DNA from: DASVSL01 sp036388095
GTDB lineage: Bacteria; Patescibacteriota; Saccharimonadia; Saccharimonadales; Saccharimonadaceae
NCBI GenBank assembly: GCA_036388095.1
Contig: DASVSL010000009.1
Coordinates: 1-28,163 of the forward strand
Reading direction: 5' to 3'
DNA length: 28,163 nucleotides
Shown: piece after piece, positions 21,098 to 28,163 of the stretch
Layout of the letters: each line of letters begins with the position of its first letter
Numbering within the stretch: position 1 is the stretch's first letter
Made by a program: the position numbers and the translations under genes
Notes under the pieces: generated by a model
The model's input: only the letters and a program-made list of their open reading frames with translations
Told to the model about the DNA's origin: nothing
The model's database searches: none

Positions 21098-21946
21098 ATG
21101 AAAATCAATAGCATAAGCGCTAAAGCGGCTGATTACCCAGACCGACTTCGCTCTATCCCTGATAGTCCAGGGCAAATTTACGTGCTTGGGCACATGCCTG
21201 ACTACCGCGTTGGCGTCGCGATCGTTGGAACGCGCAAGCCCACTGCCTATGGGCGGCAGGTGACAAGCGCGATTGCCGAGCAGCTGGCCGAACGAGGCGC
21301 CGTCGTCGTCAGTGGGCTGGCCTATGGGGTTGATGCCATTGCTCACGAGGCCGTCGTAAAAGCAGGCGGACGTGGAATCGCGGTGTTAGCGGGCGGCGTC
21401 GATAAGATCTATCCGTCGGGCCACCACGACCTCGCAGCGCGCTTGCTGGACACTGGCGGAGCCGTCCTCAGCGATCAACCGCCTGGGACGCCACATATGC
21501 AGCATTTGTTTCTGGCGCGAAACCGCTTGGTCAGCGGGTTAAGTGACGCGATCGTCGTCACCGAAGCTGGACTTCGCAGTGGCACCATGAACACTGTTAG
21601 GCACGCTCTGGAGCAGGGCAGAGACGTCTACGCCGTGCCTGGGCCTATCACCAGCCCGATGAGCGCCGGCACCAACGCCCTCATTGGGCAGGGAGCGACC
21701 CCAATCACCGATATCGAGCTGTTCGTGAATGACCTATTACCAAAATCCAGCCCGAAACAAGCCGCCTTGCTGGCGCAGACCGAGCACGAGCAAGTAGTGA
21801 TTGATTTACTTCAGGCCGGTGTCAGCGACGGCGATGAGTTGTCCGCGAATAGCAAACTGGCCACGGCCGAGTTTATGACGGCCATGACCATGCTTGAGAT
21901 CCGTGGGGTGATTAGACCGCTAGGTGGTAATCACTGGGGACTGTAA
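21098..21946 (+). CDS. dprA: DNA processing protein DprA (Smf)
   Basis: A 282-residue DprA, which binds incoming single-stranded DNA and loads RecA during natural transformation. The extended Rossmann fold shows VAIVGTRKPTAYG (~40-52), SGLAYGVDAIAHEAVVKAGG, GGVDKIYPSGH, the RNRLVSGLSDAIVV..AGLRSGTMNT block, and YAVPGPITSP.S.GTN.LI..GA. The C-terminal ~70 residues form a DML1/winged-helix-like domain; the SAM-like N-terminal domain of longer DprA proteins is largely absent. There is no Shine-Dalgarno sequence; a TA-rich TTTATAT directly abuts the ATG. Its 3' end overlaps the convergent gene by 35 bp. It suggests that this lineage takes up DNA. Confidence 0.96.
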   Translation: MKINSISAKAADYPDRLRSIPDSPGQIYVLGHMPDYRVGVAIVGTRKPTAYGRQVTSAIAEQLAERGAVVVSGLAYGVDAIAHEAVVKAGGRGIAVLAGGVDKIYPSGHHDLAARLLDTGGAVLSDQPPGTPHMQHLFLARNRLVSGLSDAIVVTEAGLRSGTMNTVRHALEQGRDVYAVPGPITSPMSAGTNALIGQGATPITDIELFVNDLLPKSSPKQAALLAQTEHEQVVIDLLQAGVSDGDELSANSKLATAEFMTAMTMLEIRGVIRPLGGNHWGL

Positions 21947-22730
21947 GGTTTGCTGCAGACTTGATCGCAGCTAAGTTATCTTTGGCGATGTCTGCGTATG
22001 CCAGCGCCACAATTGGAACGGCGATATCATGAGCCGTCTCTTCAGAGATTTTGTATTTAGCAAAGCTATCGGCTAGGGTGTCTATCATCTTGAACTCGGC
22101 AAGAGTAAGATCTATCCCCTCATCTTCTGCGACATCGAATTCTCGAGCCATCCACTGCCGAACCGCACCAATGGCGTCGATTGGGAGTTCTTCGTGACTG
22201 AGCCGGGTCGTAAAGTAAGCTTCGACGGCTTTAGCGGCAGGTTCATCCTGTATCCTGAAAGAGAACAACCGAACTGCTTCGTCATTGTATGAGTCGACGG
22301 CACGTTCTGCTTCGGACAGATCATCAGTATCAAAGCCAGTTTCGGCAAGACTACGGACACTCTCGAGGACTGCGCCGCCACGTTCGATGATTGGCTCGAC
22401 ACCAGGCACCTCAGCGGTTTCATTTGCTTCAGGTAGCTCGACAGTATCGATCTGTAGGGGCACGGCCGCTTCAACGTCATCAACAACCGGAACAGTCTCG
22501 GGGCGAAGTGAGGTGTAACTCATCGAGTTGACTGTGCGCTCGGGGTTGGCAACGCCAGGGACTTCGAAAGGATTCTCGTATGCAGGTGTAATGACGACGG
22601 GGCGATCAGCTGCAGTACTCGTCGACATCATAAACTCACCATTTTCGATCCTTCGGCGCCGCTCGATCTCATCACGGAGCGAGAGCTCTGATGACCTGCG
22701 ACCAAAATCTGCGTATGCTACTTCTGACAT
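21912..22730 (-). CDS. hypothetical acidic protein
   Basis: A 272-residue soluble, acidic protein. The N-terminal ~100 residues are low-complexity and probably disordered, with a charged start (RDEIERRRRIENGEF) and Pro/Val/Glu-rich sequence. Residues ~105-272 look helical (ALSEAERAVDSYNDEAVRLF-like section, TLAEFKMIDTLADSFAKYKISEETAHDIAVPIVALAYADIA). I recognise no family. The start is well supported: GGGAGG 6-7 nt upstream and a consensus promoter ~35 nt further. The last 35 bp overlap the 3' end of dprA, so convergent transcripts would be antisense to each other there. Confidence 0.8.
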   Translation of the reverse strand: MSEVAYADFGRRSSELSLRDEIERRRRIENGEFMMSTSTAADRPVVITPAYENPFEVPGVANPERTVNSMSYTSLRPETVPVVDDVEAAVPLQIDTVELPEANETAEVPGVEPIIERGGAVLESVRSLAETGFDTDDLSEAERAVDSYNDEAVRLFSFRIQDEPAAKAVEAYFTTRLSHEELPIDAIGAVRQWMAREFDVAEDEGIDLTLAEFKMIDTLADSFAKYKISEETAHDIAVPIVALAYADIAKDNLAAIKSAANLTVPSDYHLAV

Positions 22731-22763
22731 ATACGTCCTCCCACGAACTGTTTATCTTTTTCT

Positions 22764-22792
22764 ATTATACACCATAATGTACGTTTTGTCAA
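22764..22792 (-). promoter_or_regulatory. consensus promoter of the acidic hypothetical gene
   Basis: On the minus strand TTGACA (22787-22792), 17-bp spacer, TATAAT (22764-22769): a perfect sigma-70 consensus. The leader is ~30 nt with GGGAGG. High, constitutive expression is likely. Confidence 0.85.
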
Positions 22793-22994
22793 TTCTTATG
22801 TTTAATAAGTGTGAAATATCTTACATAAAGTATCTGTACATATAGTGCGCTTATGACTAGTCTCAGTCAAGCGCTGTTAAAATTTCCATTTGCAAATCCT
22901 GGCAGATACCGTAGCATAGGCAATTGACCGCCGCGTCGAGCATAAAGAGTATCGATGAGAAAAAACCGTCTGGTTCGATCCATCACCCAACTAT

Positions 22995-25445
22995 ATGAGT
23001 AAAAATTTAGTCATCGTCGAGTCGCCAGCGAAGGCCAAAACCATCCAGAAGTATCTTGGTGGAGATTTTTTAGTGCGCTCGAGCATCGGTCATATTAGAA
23101 GTATCGTCAAGAAATCGAAAGACGGCACACCACCGATCGATGTCCAAAACGAGTTCAAGACGCAGTACGAAGTTGACCCCGACAAGAAGAAGATCATCAC
23201 CGAGCTGAAAAAAGAAGCCAAATCTGCCGATACCATCTGGCTCGCAACGGACGAAGACCGCGAAGGGGAGGCGATTGCCTGGCATTTATGTGAGGTATTA
23301 AAGCTCGATCCGACCACTACTAACCGAATCGTTTTCCATGAAATTACCAAACCGGCGATTGAAGCGGCCATCAAGAGCCCTCGTACCGTTGATATGCACC
23401 TCGTCCAGGCACAACAGGCCCGTCAGATTCTGGACCGTCTGGTCGGCTTCGAACTTAGCCCGGTCGTCTGGCAAAAAGTGCCTGGCGGCAAATCGGCTGG
23501 CCGCGTCCAGAGCCCGGCGGTTCGGTTACTCGTCGAACGGGAACGCGAAATCCGCGCCTTTGAGGGATCGTACCAGTTCAAGGTGACTGCGACGTTCACC
23601 CACCAGGGGGACATCGTCAAAGCTGAGTTACCGAAACGGTTCGACAGCGAAGACGACGCCAAAGTTTTCCTCGAGAGTCTGCACGGGGCTGATTTTTCTG
23701 TCAGCGACGTTACGACCAGCCCGAGCACCCGCAACCCAGGCCCTCCCTTTACCACCAGTTCACTCCAGCAAGAAGCCAACTCGCGACTTGGCTTTGGTAG
23801 CAAAGCGACCATGAGCAGCGCACAGCGGCTCTACCAAGACGGTAAGATCACTTACATGCGTACCGACTCGTTCAACCTGAGCGACCAGGCCATCGGGGCA
23901 GCTGCCACATATATAAAGAGTGCTTTTGGGGACAATTACTCCAACACGCGCAAGTTCAAGACCAAAAACGCCAGTGCACAAGAAGCCCACGAAGCGATCC
24001 GTCCAACTGATATGTCCCTTGAGGTCGCTTCGGGCGACAGTTACGACCAGAAATTATACGATTTGATCCGCCGCCGCACGCTGGCCAGCCAAATGGCCGC
24101 TGCGAAACTCGAAAAGACAACCGTTACGATTACCGTCTCAAGCCGCAAAGAATTGTTTGAGGCCAAGGGTGAGGTCGTACTATTTGACGGCTACATGAAG
24201 GTCTACGGTGGCGGTAAGAAAGAACCGGATATTTTACCTGCCATGAGCAGTGGGGACATATTAAAGCTCAACGAAGCCATTGCCCGGCAGACCTTCGCTC
24301 GACCACCAGCCCGCTATACCGAAGGTTCACTGGTCAAGAAACTCGAAGAGCTTGGCATTGGCCGCCCAAGTACCTACGCGACAATTATCGACACTATCCA
24401 GACCCGCGGCTACGTCGAGCGCGGTGAAGGCGAGGGGACTGAACGCGATGTGGTTGTACTTTCGTTTGCGTCAGCCGACCCTGGCAGCAACTCTTTTTCA
24501 GAAGACTCTGCCTTACTGGCAGAGCGAGGCAAGACAAGTCAGCCGTTGGCGCCGAGCGAGTCTTCTGAAAAAGACGTTGATGACGCGGGCGGATTACCTA
24601 GCAACAGCAGGTACGTACGGCGTGAGATCATCCAGGAAAAAACCGGTGCCGACCGTGGTAAATTAGTTCCAACCCCGAGTGGCGAGCTGATCGCCGACTT
24701 TTTGAGCGATCATTTTGAGCAGGTCGTCGACTACGGCTTTACGGCAGGTGTCGAAGGCTATTTTGACGAGATAGCAAACGGCAAACTCGGCCGAAATGTC
24801 ATGCTGGCTGATTTTTACGGCCCGTTCCATGAGCTGATCGAGCAATCTGGCGGCATTGACCGATCAACTGTCGGCACCAACCGCGAACTTGGTAACGACC
24901 CAAAGTCCGGTAAACCCATCATCGCCCGCTTCGGACGGTTTGGACCAATGCTACAGCTTGGTGCGACCGAAGACAAAGACAACAAGCCTCAGTTTGCCCC
25001 TCTGCCCGCCGGCACTCGCCTCGATACCATTACCCTCGAAGAAGCCCTGCGCGCCTTTACACTACCGCGTGTCGTCGGCCAGACGCCGGACGGTAAAGAT
25101 ATCAAGGCGAACATCGGTCGCTTCGGCCCGTATATTCAGATCGACAAGCTCTACGTGTCGATCAAGCCGGAAGACCCGCACACGATCACACTTGAAACAG
25201 CCCTTGAACTATTCAATGCCAAACTCAAAGCCGAAGCGGAAAAGAACATTACCGACTTCGGTGACGGTATCAAAGTCCTCAACGGACGCTTCGGCCCGTA
25301 CATCACCGACGGCAAGAAAAACGCCAAGATACCGAAAGATGTCGAACCAAAAGCCATTACTCACGATGAAGCGAAGAAGCTCCTCGACGAAGCACCCGCA
25401 GCTAAAAAACGTGGCTTCCCGAAGCGTACTCCTCGCAAGAAATAA
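22995..25445 (+). CDS. topA: DNA topoisomerase I
   Basis: An 816-residue type IA topoisomerase that relaxes negative supercoils. The Toprim domain has VIVESPAKAKTI (~6-17) and the acidic triad ATDEDREGEA (~92-101). The catalytic Tyr287 is in KITYMRTDS. GIGRPSTYATIIDTIQTRGYVER (~454-476) and KLVPTPSGELIADFL follow. Instead of zinc-ribbon repeats, the C-terminus has three short Toprim-Crpt units with GRFGPM/YI motifs (~646, ~698, ~760), as in many bacteria, and a basic tail. Between residues ~500 and 537 lies an in-frame, low-complexity, palindrome-encoded insertion (described separately). No clear Shine-Dalgarno sequence or promoter; the 200 bp upstream hold no other feature I can support. Confidence 0.97.
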   Translation: MSKNLVIVESPAKAKTIQKYLGGDFLVRSSIGHIRSIVKKSKDGTPPIDVQNEFKTQYEVDPDKKKIITELKKEAKSADTIWLATDEDREGEAIAWHLCEVLKLDPTTTNRIVFHEITKPAIEAAIKSPRTVDMHLVQAQQARQILDRLVGFELSPVVWQKVPGGKSAGRVQSPAVRLLVEREREIRAFEGSYQFKVTATFTHQGDIVKAELPKRFDSEDDAKVFLESLHGADFSVSDVTTSPSTRNPGPPFTTSSLQQEANSRLGFGSKATMSSAQRLYQDGKITYMRTDSFNLSDQAIGAAATYIKSAFGDNYSNTRKFKTKNASAQEAHEAIRPTDMSLEVASGDSYDQKLYDLIRRRTLASQMAAAKLEKTTVTITVSSRKELFEAKGEVVLFDGYMKVYGGGKKEPDILPAMSSGDILKLNEAIARQTFARPPARYTEGSLVKKLEELGIGRPSTYATIIDTIQTRGYVERGEGEGTERDVVVLSFASADPGSNSFSEDSALLAERGKTSQPLAPSESSEKDVDDAGGLPSNSRYVRREIIQEKTGADRGKLVPTPSGELIADFLSDHFEQVVDYGFTAGVEGYFDEIANGKLGRNVMLADFYGPFHELIEQSGGIDRSTVGTNRELGNDPKSGKPIIARFGRFGPMLQLGATEDKDNKPQFAPLPAGTRLDTITLEEALRAFTLPRVVGQTPDGKDIKANIGRFGPYIQIDKLYVSIKPEDPHTITLETALELFNAKLKAEAEKNITDFGDGIKVLNGRFGPYITDGKKNAKIPKDVEPKAITHDEAKKLLDEAPAAKKRGFPKRTPRKK
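24486..24605 (+). repeat. palindromic in-frame insertion in topA with 6-bp flanking repeat
   Basis: A perfect 17-bp inverted repeat (24492-24508 and 24558-24574, core TTTTTCAGAAGACTC) surrounds 49 nt that contain an inner TGCC/GGCA hairpin. AGCAAC occurs directly before the left arm (24486-24491) and again at 24600-24605. The 114 bp between one copy and the next equal 38 codons, and removing them joins ...FASADPGSNS directly to RYVRRE..., which matches the usual topoisomerase I spacing. This looks like insertion of a small palindromic element, comparable to the coding-region palindromic elements known in Rickettsia, with a possible target duplication. Confidence 0.7.
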
Positions 25446-25457
25446 TCTTTAGCGCTA

Positions 25458-25486
25458 TTGACATTTGGACACTATTTTGCTATAAT
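25458..25486 (+). promoter_or_regulatory. consensus promoter of the 141-residue membrane protein
   Basis: TTGACA (25458-25463), 17-bp spacer ending TGC, TATAAT (25481-25486): a perfect consensus with an extended -10. The leader is ~35 nt with AAGGAG before the ATG. Confidence 0.88.
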
Positions 25487-25529
25487 CATAATATAGACTC
25501 GTTCATCCGCCCCAGCTCAAGGAGCCAAG

Positions 25530-25955
25530 ATGCCGAACAGCACCTTATTACGACGATTCCGTCATCGCTCCGCGCTCCACAGACCAACGTCCGAGCAATT
25601 GCTTACATGGACGATGGTAGGTATCGCTGCGATCATCGCCGTCACACTCGTAGTCGCACTAGTACTGCTCTGTGCCGGGATGTATTACTCGCATAGCGCA
25701 GGCGTCATGTACTGCAGCACGACGATCGATCTAGCCTGCCATGATCAGAAAATCAGCCTTTACGAGCACGCCTCATGGCTAATCGACTGGTCGCTGCGAT
25801 TGTGTTTCGTTAGTGGTGGCAGTTGCATCCTACTTCTAGCGGTCATATGCGGAGGCCTTTTCACGAGTGAGTACCGCTCGTTACGTACACACAGATTCGT
25901 CCGCCGGGTGTCAGCCTTTTTTCAGAAGTGCATTCGGCTCAGCCGAAGGAATTGA
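25530..25955 (+). CDS. two-helix membrane protein, unknown function
   Basis: A 141-residue protein: a basic N-terminus (~1-20), a transmembrane helix at ~28-50, an extracytoplasmic loop of ~40 residues with two Cys (MYCSTTIDLACHD) that could form a disulphide, a second helix at ~88-110, and a strongly basic cytosolic tail. I recognise no family. AAGGAG 5 nt upstream and a perfect consensus promoter suggest it is well expressed. The 99-residue gene downstream is probably in the same transcript. Confidence 0.75.
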   Translation: MPNSTLLRRFRHRSALHRPTSEQLLTWTMVGIAAIIAVTLVVALVLLCAGMYYSHSAGVMYCSTTIDLACHDQKISLYEHASWLIDWSLRLCFVSGGSCILLLAVICGGLFTSEYRSLRTHRFVRRVSAFFQKCIRLSRRN

Positions 25956-26027
25956 CATCCGGGCACGTAGCCGTTATTGTCCCCGTACGGCCCGTCCCAC
26001 AACTCCGATTACAGAGGGAAGTGAAGC

Positions 26028-26327
26028 ATGAGCTGGAAGAGTACACCCCCATTGCCTATGGACACGTTGCTCGGCTCGATCGCAACGATCCACAGAGGTG
26101 CATCGCGTGTCTCATATGTGATGGAAGGCCACGTAATTGTCGCCCGTGTTTCACGACAACTTCGTCGTCGTGACGAGAAGGTGACGATTAAGGTGCTATG
26201 CAATGGTGAACGAGCGCGCCGTACAAAGCCTGACTTGCCGGCCAACATCGAGTTCATCGGTTGGTACGGCGGCCGAAACGCCAACGAGCACGCCAACGAA
26301 GGCTTCGTCGTCCGCGTCAGAGAATAA
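26028..26327 (+). CDS. small basic hypothetical protein
   Basis: A 99-residue basic protein with beta-like segments (VSYVMEGHVIVARVSRQL, KVTIKVLCNGERARR, IEFIGWYGG). The composition suggests nucleic-acid binding, but I recognise no family. GAGGGAAG lies ~9 nt before the ATG. It lies 72 nt after the membrane protein and is followed 11 nt past its stop by a strong terminator, so the two probably share a transcript. The other open frames over this stretch look like shadows. Confidence 0.6.
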   Translation: MSWKSTPPLPMDTLLGSIATIHRGASRVSYVMEGHVIVARVSRQLRRRDEKVTIKVLCNGERARRTKPDLPANIEFIGWYGGRNANEHANEGFVVRVRE

Positions 26328-26338
26328 CTGGCGCCAAT

Positions 26339-26402
26339 GCCCGCCTCTGGTACATCCGTTTCCACCCCTGGGAAATGACGATGTGACAGGGAGCGGGCTT
26401 TT
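26339..26402 (+). terminator. terminator of the two-gene unit
   Basis: GCCCGC (26339-26344) pairs with GCGGGC (26393-26398), followed by TTTT. Inside, ACATC/GATGT and TTTCC/GGAAA can extend the stem to a long hairpin. Confidence 0.7.
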
Positions 26403-26486
26403 CATTTATCCACTATATGAAGTTCTAAAATACTATTTACCATTAGCGTCTAGTATGTGCTATAATAAACACATCACAGATTATAT

Positions 26487-26515
26487 TTGACTTTTTAAAA
26501 AACAAGTTCTATAAT
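26487..26515 (+). promoter_or_regulatory. promoter of the sigma4/HARE gene
   Basis: TTGACT (26487-26492), 17-bp spacer, TATAAT (26510-26515), then a ~55-nt leader with AAGGAA close to the ATG. A second possible promoter with an extended -10, TGCTATAAT (26458-26466), lies just upstream, so the gene may have tandem promoters. Confidence 0.8.
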
Positions 26516-26577
26516 AGTCATCAATCTGCCGTACAAAGCACGTAAACGCCGTAATCGCAGGGAATCCAAGGAACTAT

Positions 26578-27615
26578 ATGAACCAAACCGTCGAAACTGC
26601 AACCCCTGACATCAAGTCAATCGTCCAGAGCATTCTGGCCGGTATTGAACGTGAGCGTGAACAAGAAATCATCTCGCGGCGTTTTGGGCTGTCCGACCGC
26701 AAGGAAACCCTCGAACAGATTGGTGATCTGCTTGGTATTACCCGCGAACGCGTGCGTCAGCTTGAGAAAGCTATCCTGACCCGGCTCAAAACTGCCGCCG
26801 AAGACGGCCGTCTCGAAATCGAAGACGTCGAACGCTACCTAGTTCGTGAACTTCATGAAATGGGCCGGGCAGCTCGCCTGAGCGACCTGACTGACCGTGT
26901 CAAACCGGGTGCCACCGACCGTGACCGCTCGCACGTTGCTTTCGTTGCTGAACTTGCCCCACGGCTATCCGTCCTGAGCGAGAACGACAGCTACCACCAC
27001 GGCGTCGCCCTCAGCGAGCACCACGACGAAAAGCAGCTCAAAAAGCGTGTCGACCAGGTCGTTCGTACCGTCAAAGAGCATGGTACAACCCTGACGGCCG
27101 ATGAGCTCCACGGCAAGCTCGACTACGACCACCCCGACCACGTCCGGGCACTTGCCAGCCTCAGCAAGAACCTGGCCAGCCTGAAAGACGTTTGGGGCCT
27201 TACCAAGTGGCCAACGGTTAACCCGAAGAACATCCGCGACAAGATTTATGTCATTTTGCAAGAAACTGGCAAGCCGATGCACTTTAGCGAAATCGCCACG
27301 TCGATCAAAGACAGCGACTTTAAGCGTAAAGACGTCACCACGCAGGCGATTCATAACGAATTGATCAAAGACAAGCGCTTTGTCTTGATTGGCCGCGGTA
27401 TTTACGCCCTCAATGAATGGGGCTACAAAAAGGGAACGGTGGCTGATATCATCACTGACGTTCTGAAAAAAGCCGGTGAACCACTCCACCGCGATGAGAT
27501 TGTCAAACGCGTCCTCAAAGACCGTCAAGTCAAAGAAACGACGATCCTACTGAACCTGCAAAGCAAACCAGAATTTAAGCGCGTCGCCAAAGCGACCTAC
27601 AGTCTGGCCGAATAA
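26578..27615 (+). CDS. sigma-70 region 4 / HARE-HTH fusion regulator
   Basis: A 345-residue DNA-binding protein. Residues ~22-75 match sigma-70 region 4, with the helix-turn-helix TLEQIGDLLGITRERVRQLEKAIL that in sigma factors reads the -35 box. Regions 2 and 3 are absent, so it cannot act alone as a sigma factor. A middle part (~85-205) is helical. Residues ~215-278 (KIYVILQETGKPMHFSEIA...GRGIYALNEWG) and ~282-343 (IITDVLKKAGEPLHRDEIV...YSLAE) are two HARE-HTH winged helices, the fold also found in the delta subunit of Firmicutes RNA polymerase. Such fusions are typical of CPR genomes. It probably contacts RNA polymerase or -35 DNA as a global regulator. It has its own strong promoter. Confidence 0.88.
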   Translation: MNQTVETATPDIKSIVQSILAGIEREREQEIISRRFGLSDRKETLEQIGDLLGITRERVRQLEKAILTRLKTAAEDGRLEIEDVERYLVRELHEMGRAARLSDLTDRVKPGATDRDRSHVAFVAELAPRLSVLSENDSYHHGVALSEHHDEKQLKKRVDQVVRTVKEHGTTLTADELHGKLDYDHPDHVRALASLSKNLASLKDVWGLTKWPTVNPKNIRDKIYVILQETGKPMHFSEIATSIKDSDFKRKDVTTQAIHNELIKDKRFVLIGRGIYALNEWGYKKGTVADIITDVLKKAGEPLHRDEIVKRVLKDRQVKETTILLNLQSKPEFKRVAKATYSLAE

Positions 27616-27697
27616 AAGCGGACAGCTCACTTTGAGGCGTGTACGCGTACGTAAAGCGTTTGCGTCATAGTGACGTTTAAGAGACAATGAGGCATAG

Positions 27698-28163
27698 ATG
27701 GGCGATTTAATAGGTTGGCTATTCGGGCTATTGCTCCAATGGTATATCTGGGTGCCGCTTTCAGGCGCGCTCCTGTACCTTGCGTGGCGTAACAACCGAC
27801 AGGCCGAAACAATCGACAATACCGAGCATGTTCTTATCACGCTCGAGATTCCACGTGCCAACGACAAACAAGAGCTAGCGGCCGAACAGCTGTTTGCCAG
27901 CTTGCACGGAATCCTGCGCGACAAGCGTGAGCTGCGCATGACTGGTGGATTGCAAGAACACATCAGCTTTGAAATTGCCGTTATCGACAAGCTGATTCGT
28001 TTTTATGTCTGGATGCCGAAGCATCTACAGAACTTCGTTGAGGGTCAGATCTACGCCCAGTATCCAACGGTGCAGATCCACACGCTCGACGAAGATTACA
28101 CCACCCGCGAGGTCAAACACAGCGTTGTTTACACCAGTGAACTGACGCTGACCGACAACGAGA
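27698..28163 (+). CDS. VirB4/TraC-like conjugation ATPase, N-terminal part
   Basis: The frame is open from the ATG at 27698 to the window end (155 codons). An N-terminal hydrophobic helix (~4-28: LIGWLFGLLLQWYIWVPLSG) is followed by an N-terminal domain with VLITLEIPRANDK, ELAAEQLFASLHGIL, FEIAVIDKLIRFYVWMPKHL and FVEGQIYAQYPTVQI. This is the pattern of the N-terminal domain (DUF8128-like) ahead of the DUF87/VirB4 ATPase in many CPR genomes. The ATPase motifs would lie beyond the edge, so the call rests on the N-terminal pattern. GAGG precedes the ATG. The 80 bp before it hold short palindromes (GTACGCGTAC, CGTCA/TGACG) of unknown role. Confidence 0.7.
   Translation, partial: MGDLIGWLFGLLLQWYIWVPLSGALLYLAWRNNRQAETIDNTEHVLITLEIPRANDKQELAAEQLFASLHGILRDKRELRMTGGLQEHISFEIAVIDKLIRFYVWMPKHLQNFVEGQIYAQYPTVQIHTLDEDYTTREVKHSVVYTSELTLTDNE

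Noticed and set aside
22970..22990. GGTTCGATCC resembling a tRNA T-arm just before topA
   Set aside because: The adjacent 5-nt arms are not complementary, and no other tRNA element is found upstream.
27547..27990. A 147-codon minus-strand open frame at the right end
   Set aside because: It runs antisense to the sigma4/HARE gene end and the VirB4-like gene start, both with recognisable domains.

Overview
The window most resembles a chromosomal segment of a Patescibacteria (CPR) bacterium, probably Candidatus Saccharibacteria (TM7). Reasons: a sigma-region-4/HARE-HTH fusion next to a VirB4/TraC-like ATPase of the kind common in CPR genomes, many small lineage-specific membrane proteins, very short intergenic gaps, and standard stop-codon use (TAA, TAG and TGA all end genes, so no UGA recoding). 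This placement is inferred from gene content; no 16S or ribosomal protein gene is present.

Layout. 1-4.5 kb: an AT-rich accessory stretch with a 5-methylcytosine DNA methyltransferase (cut by the left edge) divergent from a soluble KAP-family P-loop NTPase, then a PPC/DUF296 protein and a CYTH protein. 4.5-5.6 kb: a minus-strand zinc-ribbon protein and a gene broken by an in-frame amber codon. 5.6-9.8 kb: a compact block of a COG0701 permease with its TIGR03943 partner, a Fur-family regulator reading towards them, and, divergent from Fur across an operator-rich promoter, a CooC/MinD-like ATPase overlapping a degenerate short-chain dehydrogenase. 9.9-11 kb: a membrane-anchored Gly/Pro-rich surface protein and a two-helix membrane protein, both on the minus strand. 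11-16.1 kb: a signalling cluster of two histidine kinases and two response regulators (one receiver-only, one with a long Pro/Ala-rich tail), with a possible attenuator before a small protein between them.

16.1-19.3 kb: housekeeping genes (RsuA/RluB-type pseudouridine synthase, der, pth) with a frameshifted ribbon-helix-helix remnant. 19.3-21.1 kb: a hypothetical protein, a three-helix membrane protein followed by an 11-residue microORF, and about 600 bp without a convincing protein gene that is full of strong hairpins and has a promoter and terminator framing a minus-strand RNA of roughly 350 nt. 21.1-25.4 kb: dprA, a convergent unknown acidic protein, and topA carrying an in-frame palindromic insertion bounded by a 6-bp direct repeat. 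25.4-28.2 kb: two small hypothetical proteins, the sigma4/HARE regulator, and the start of a VirB4-like ATPase.

Promoters are unusually legible. Several match TTGACA-N17-TATAAT, an extended -10 (TGCTATAMT) recurs, and in at least six genes the -10 lies only 6-8 nt before the start codon, implying leaderless mRNAs. The parts most worth following are the Fur-linked ATPase/pseudo-SDR/permease block, the unassigned structured RNA region, and the palindromic insertion in topA.
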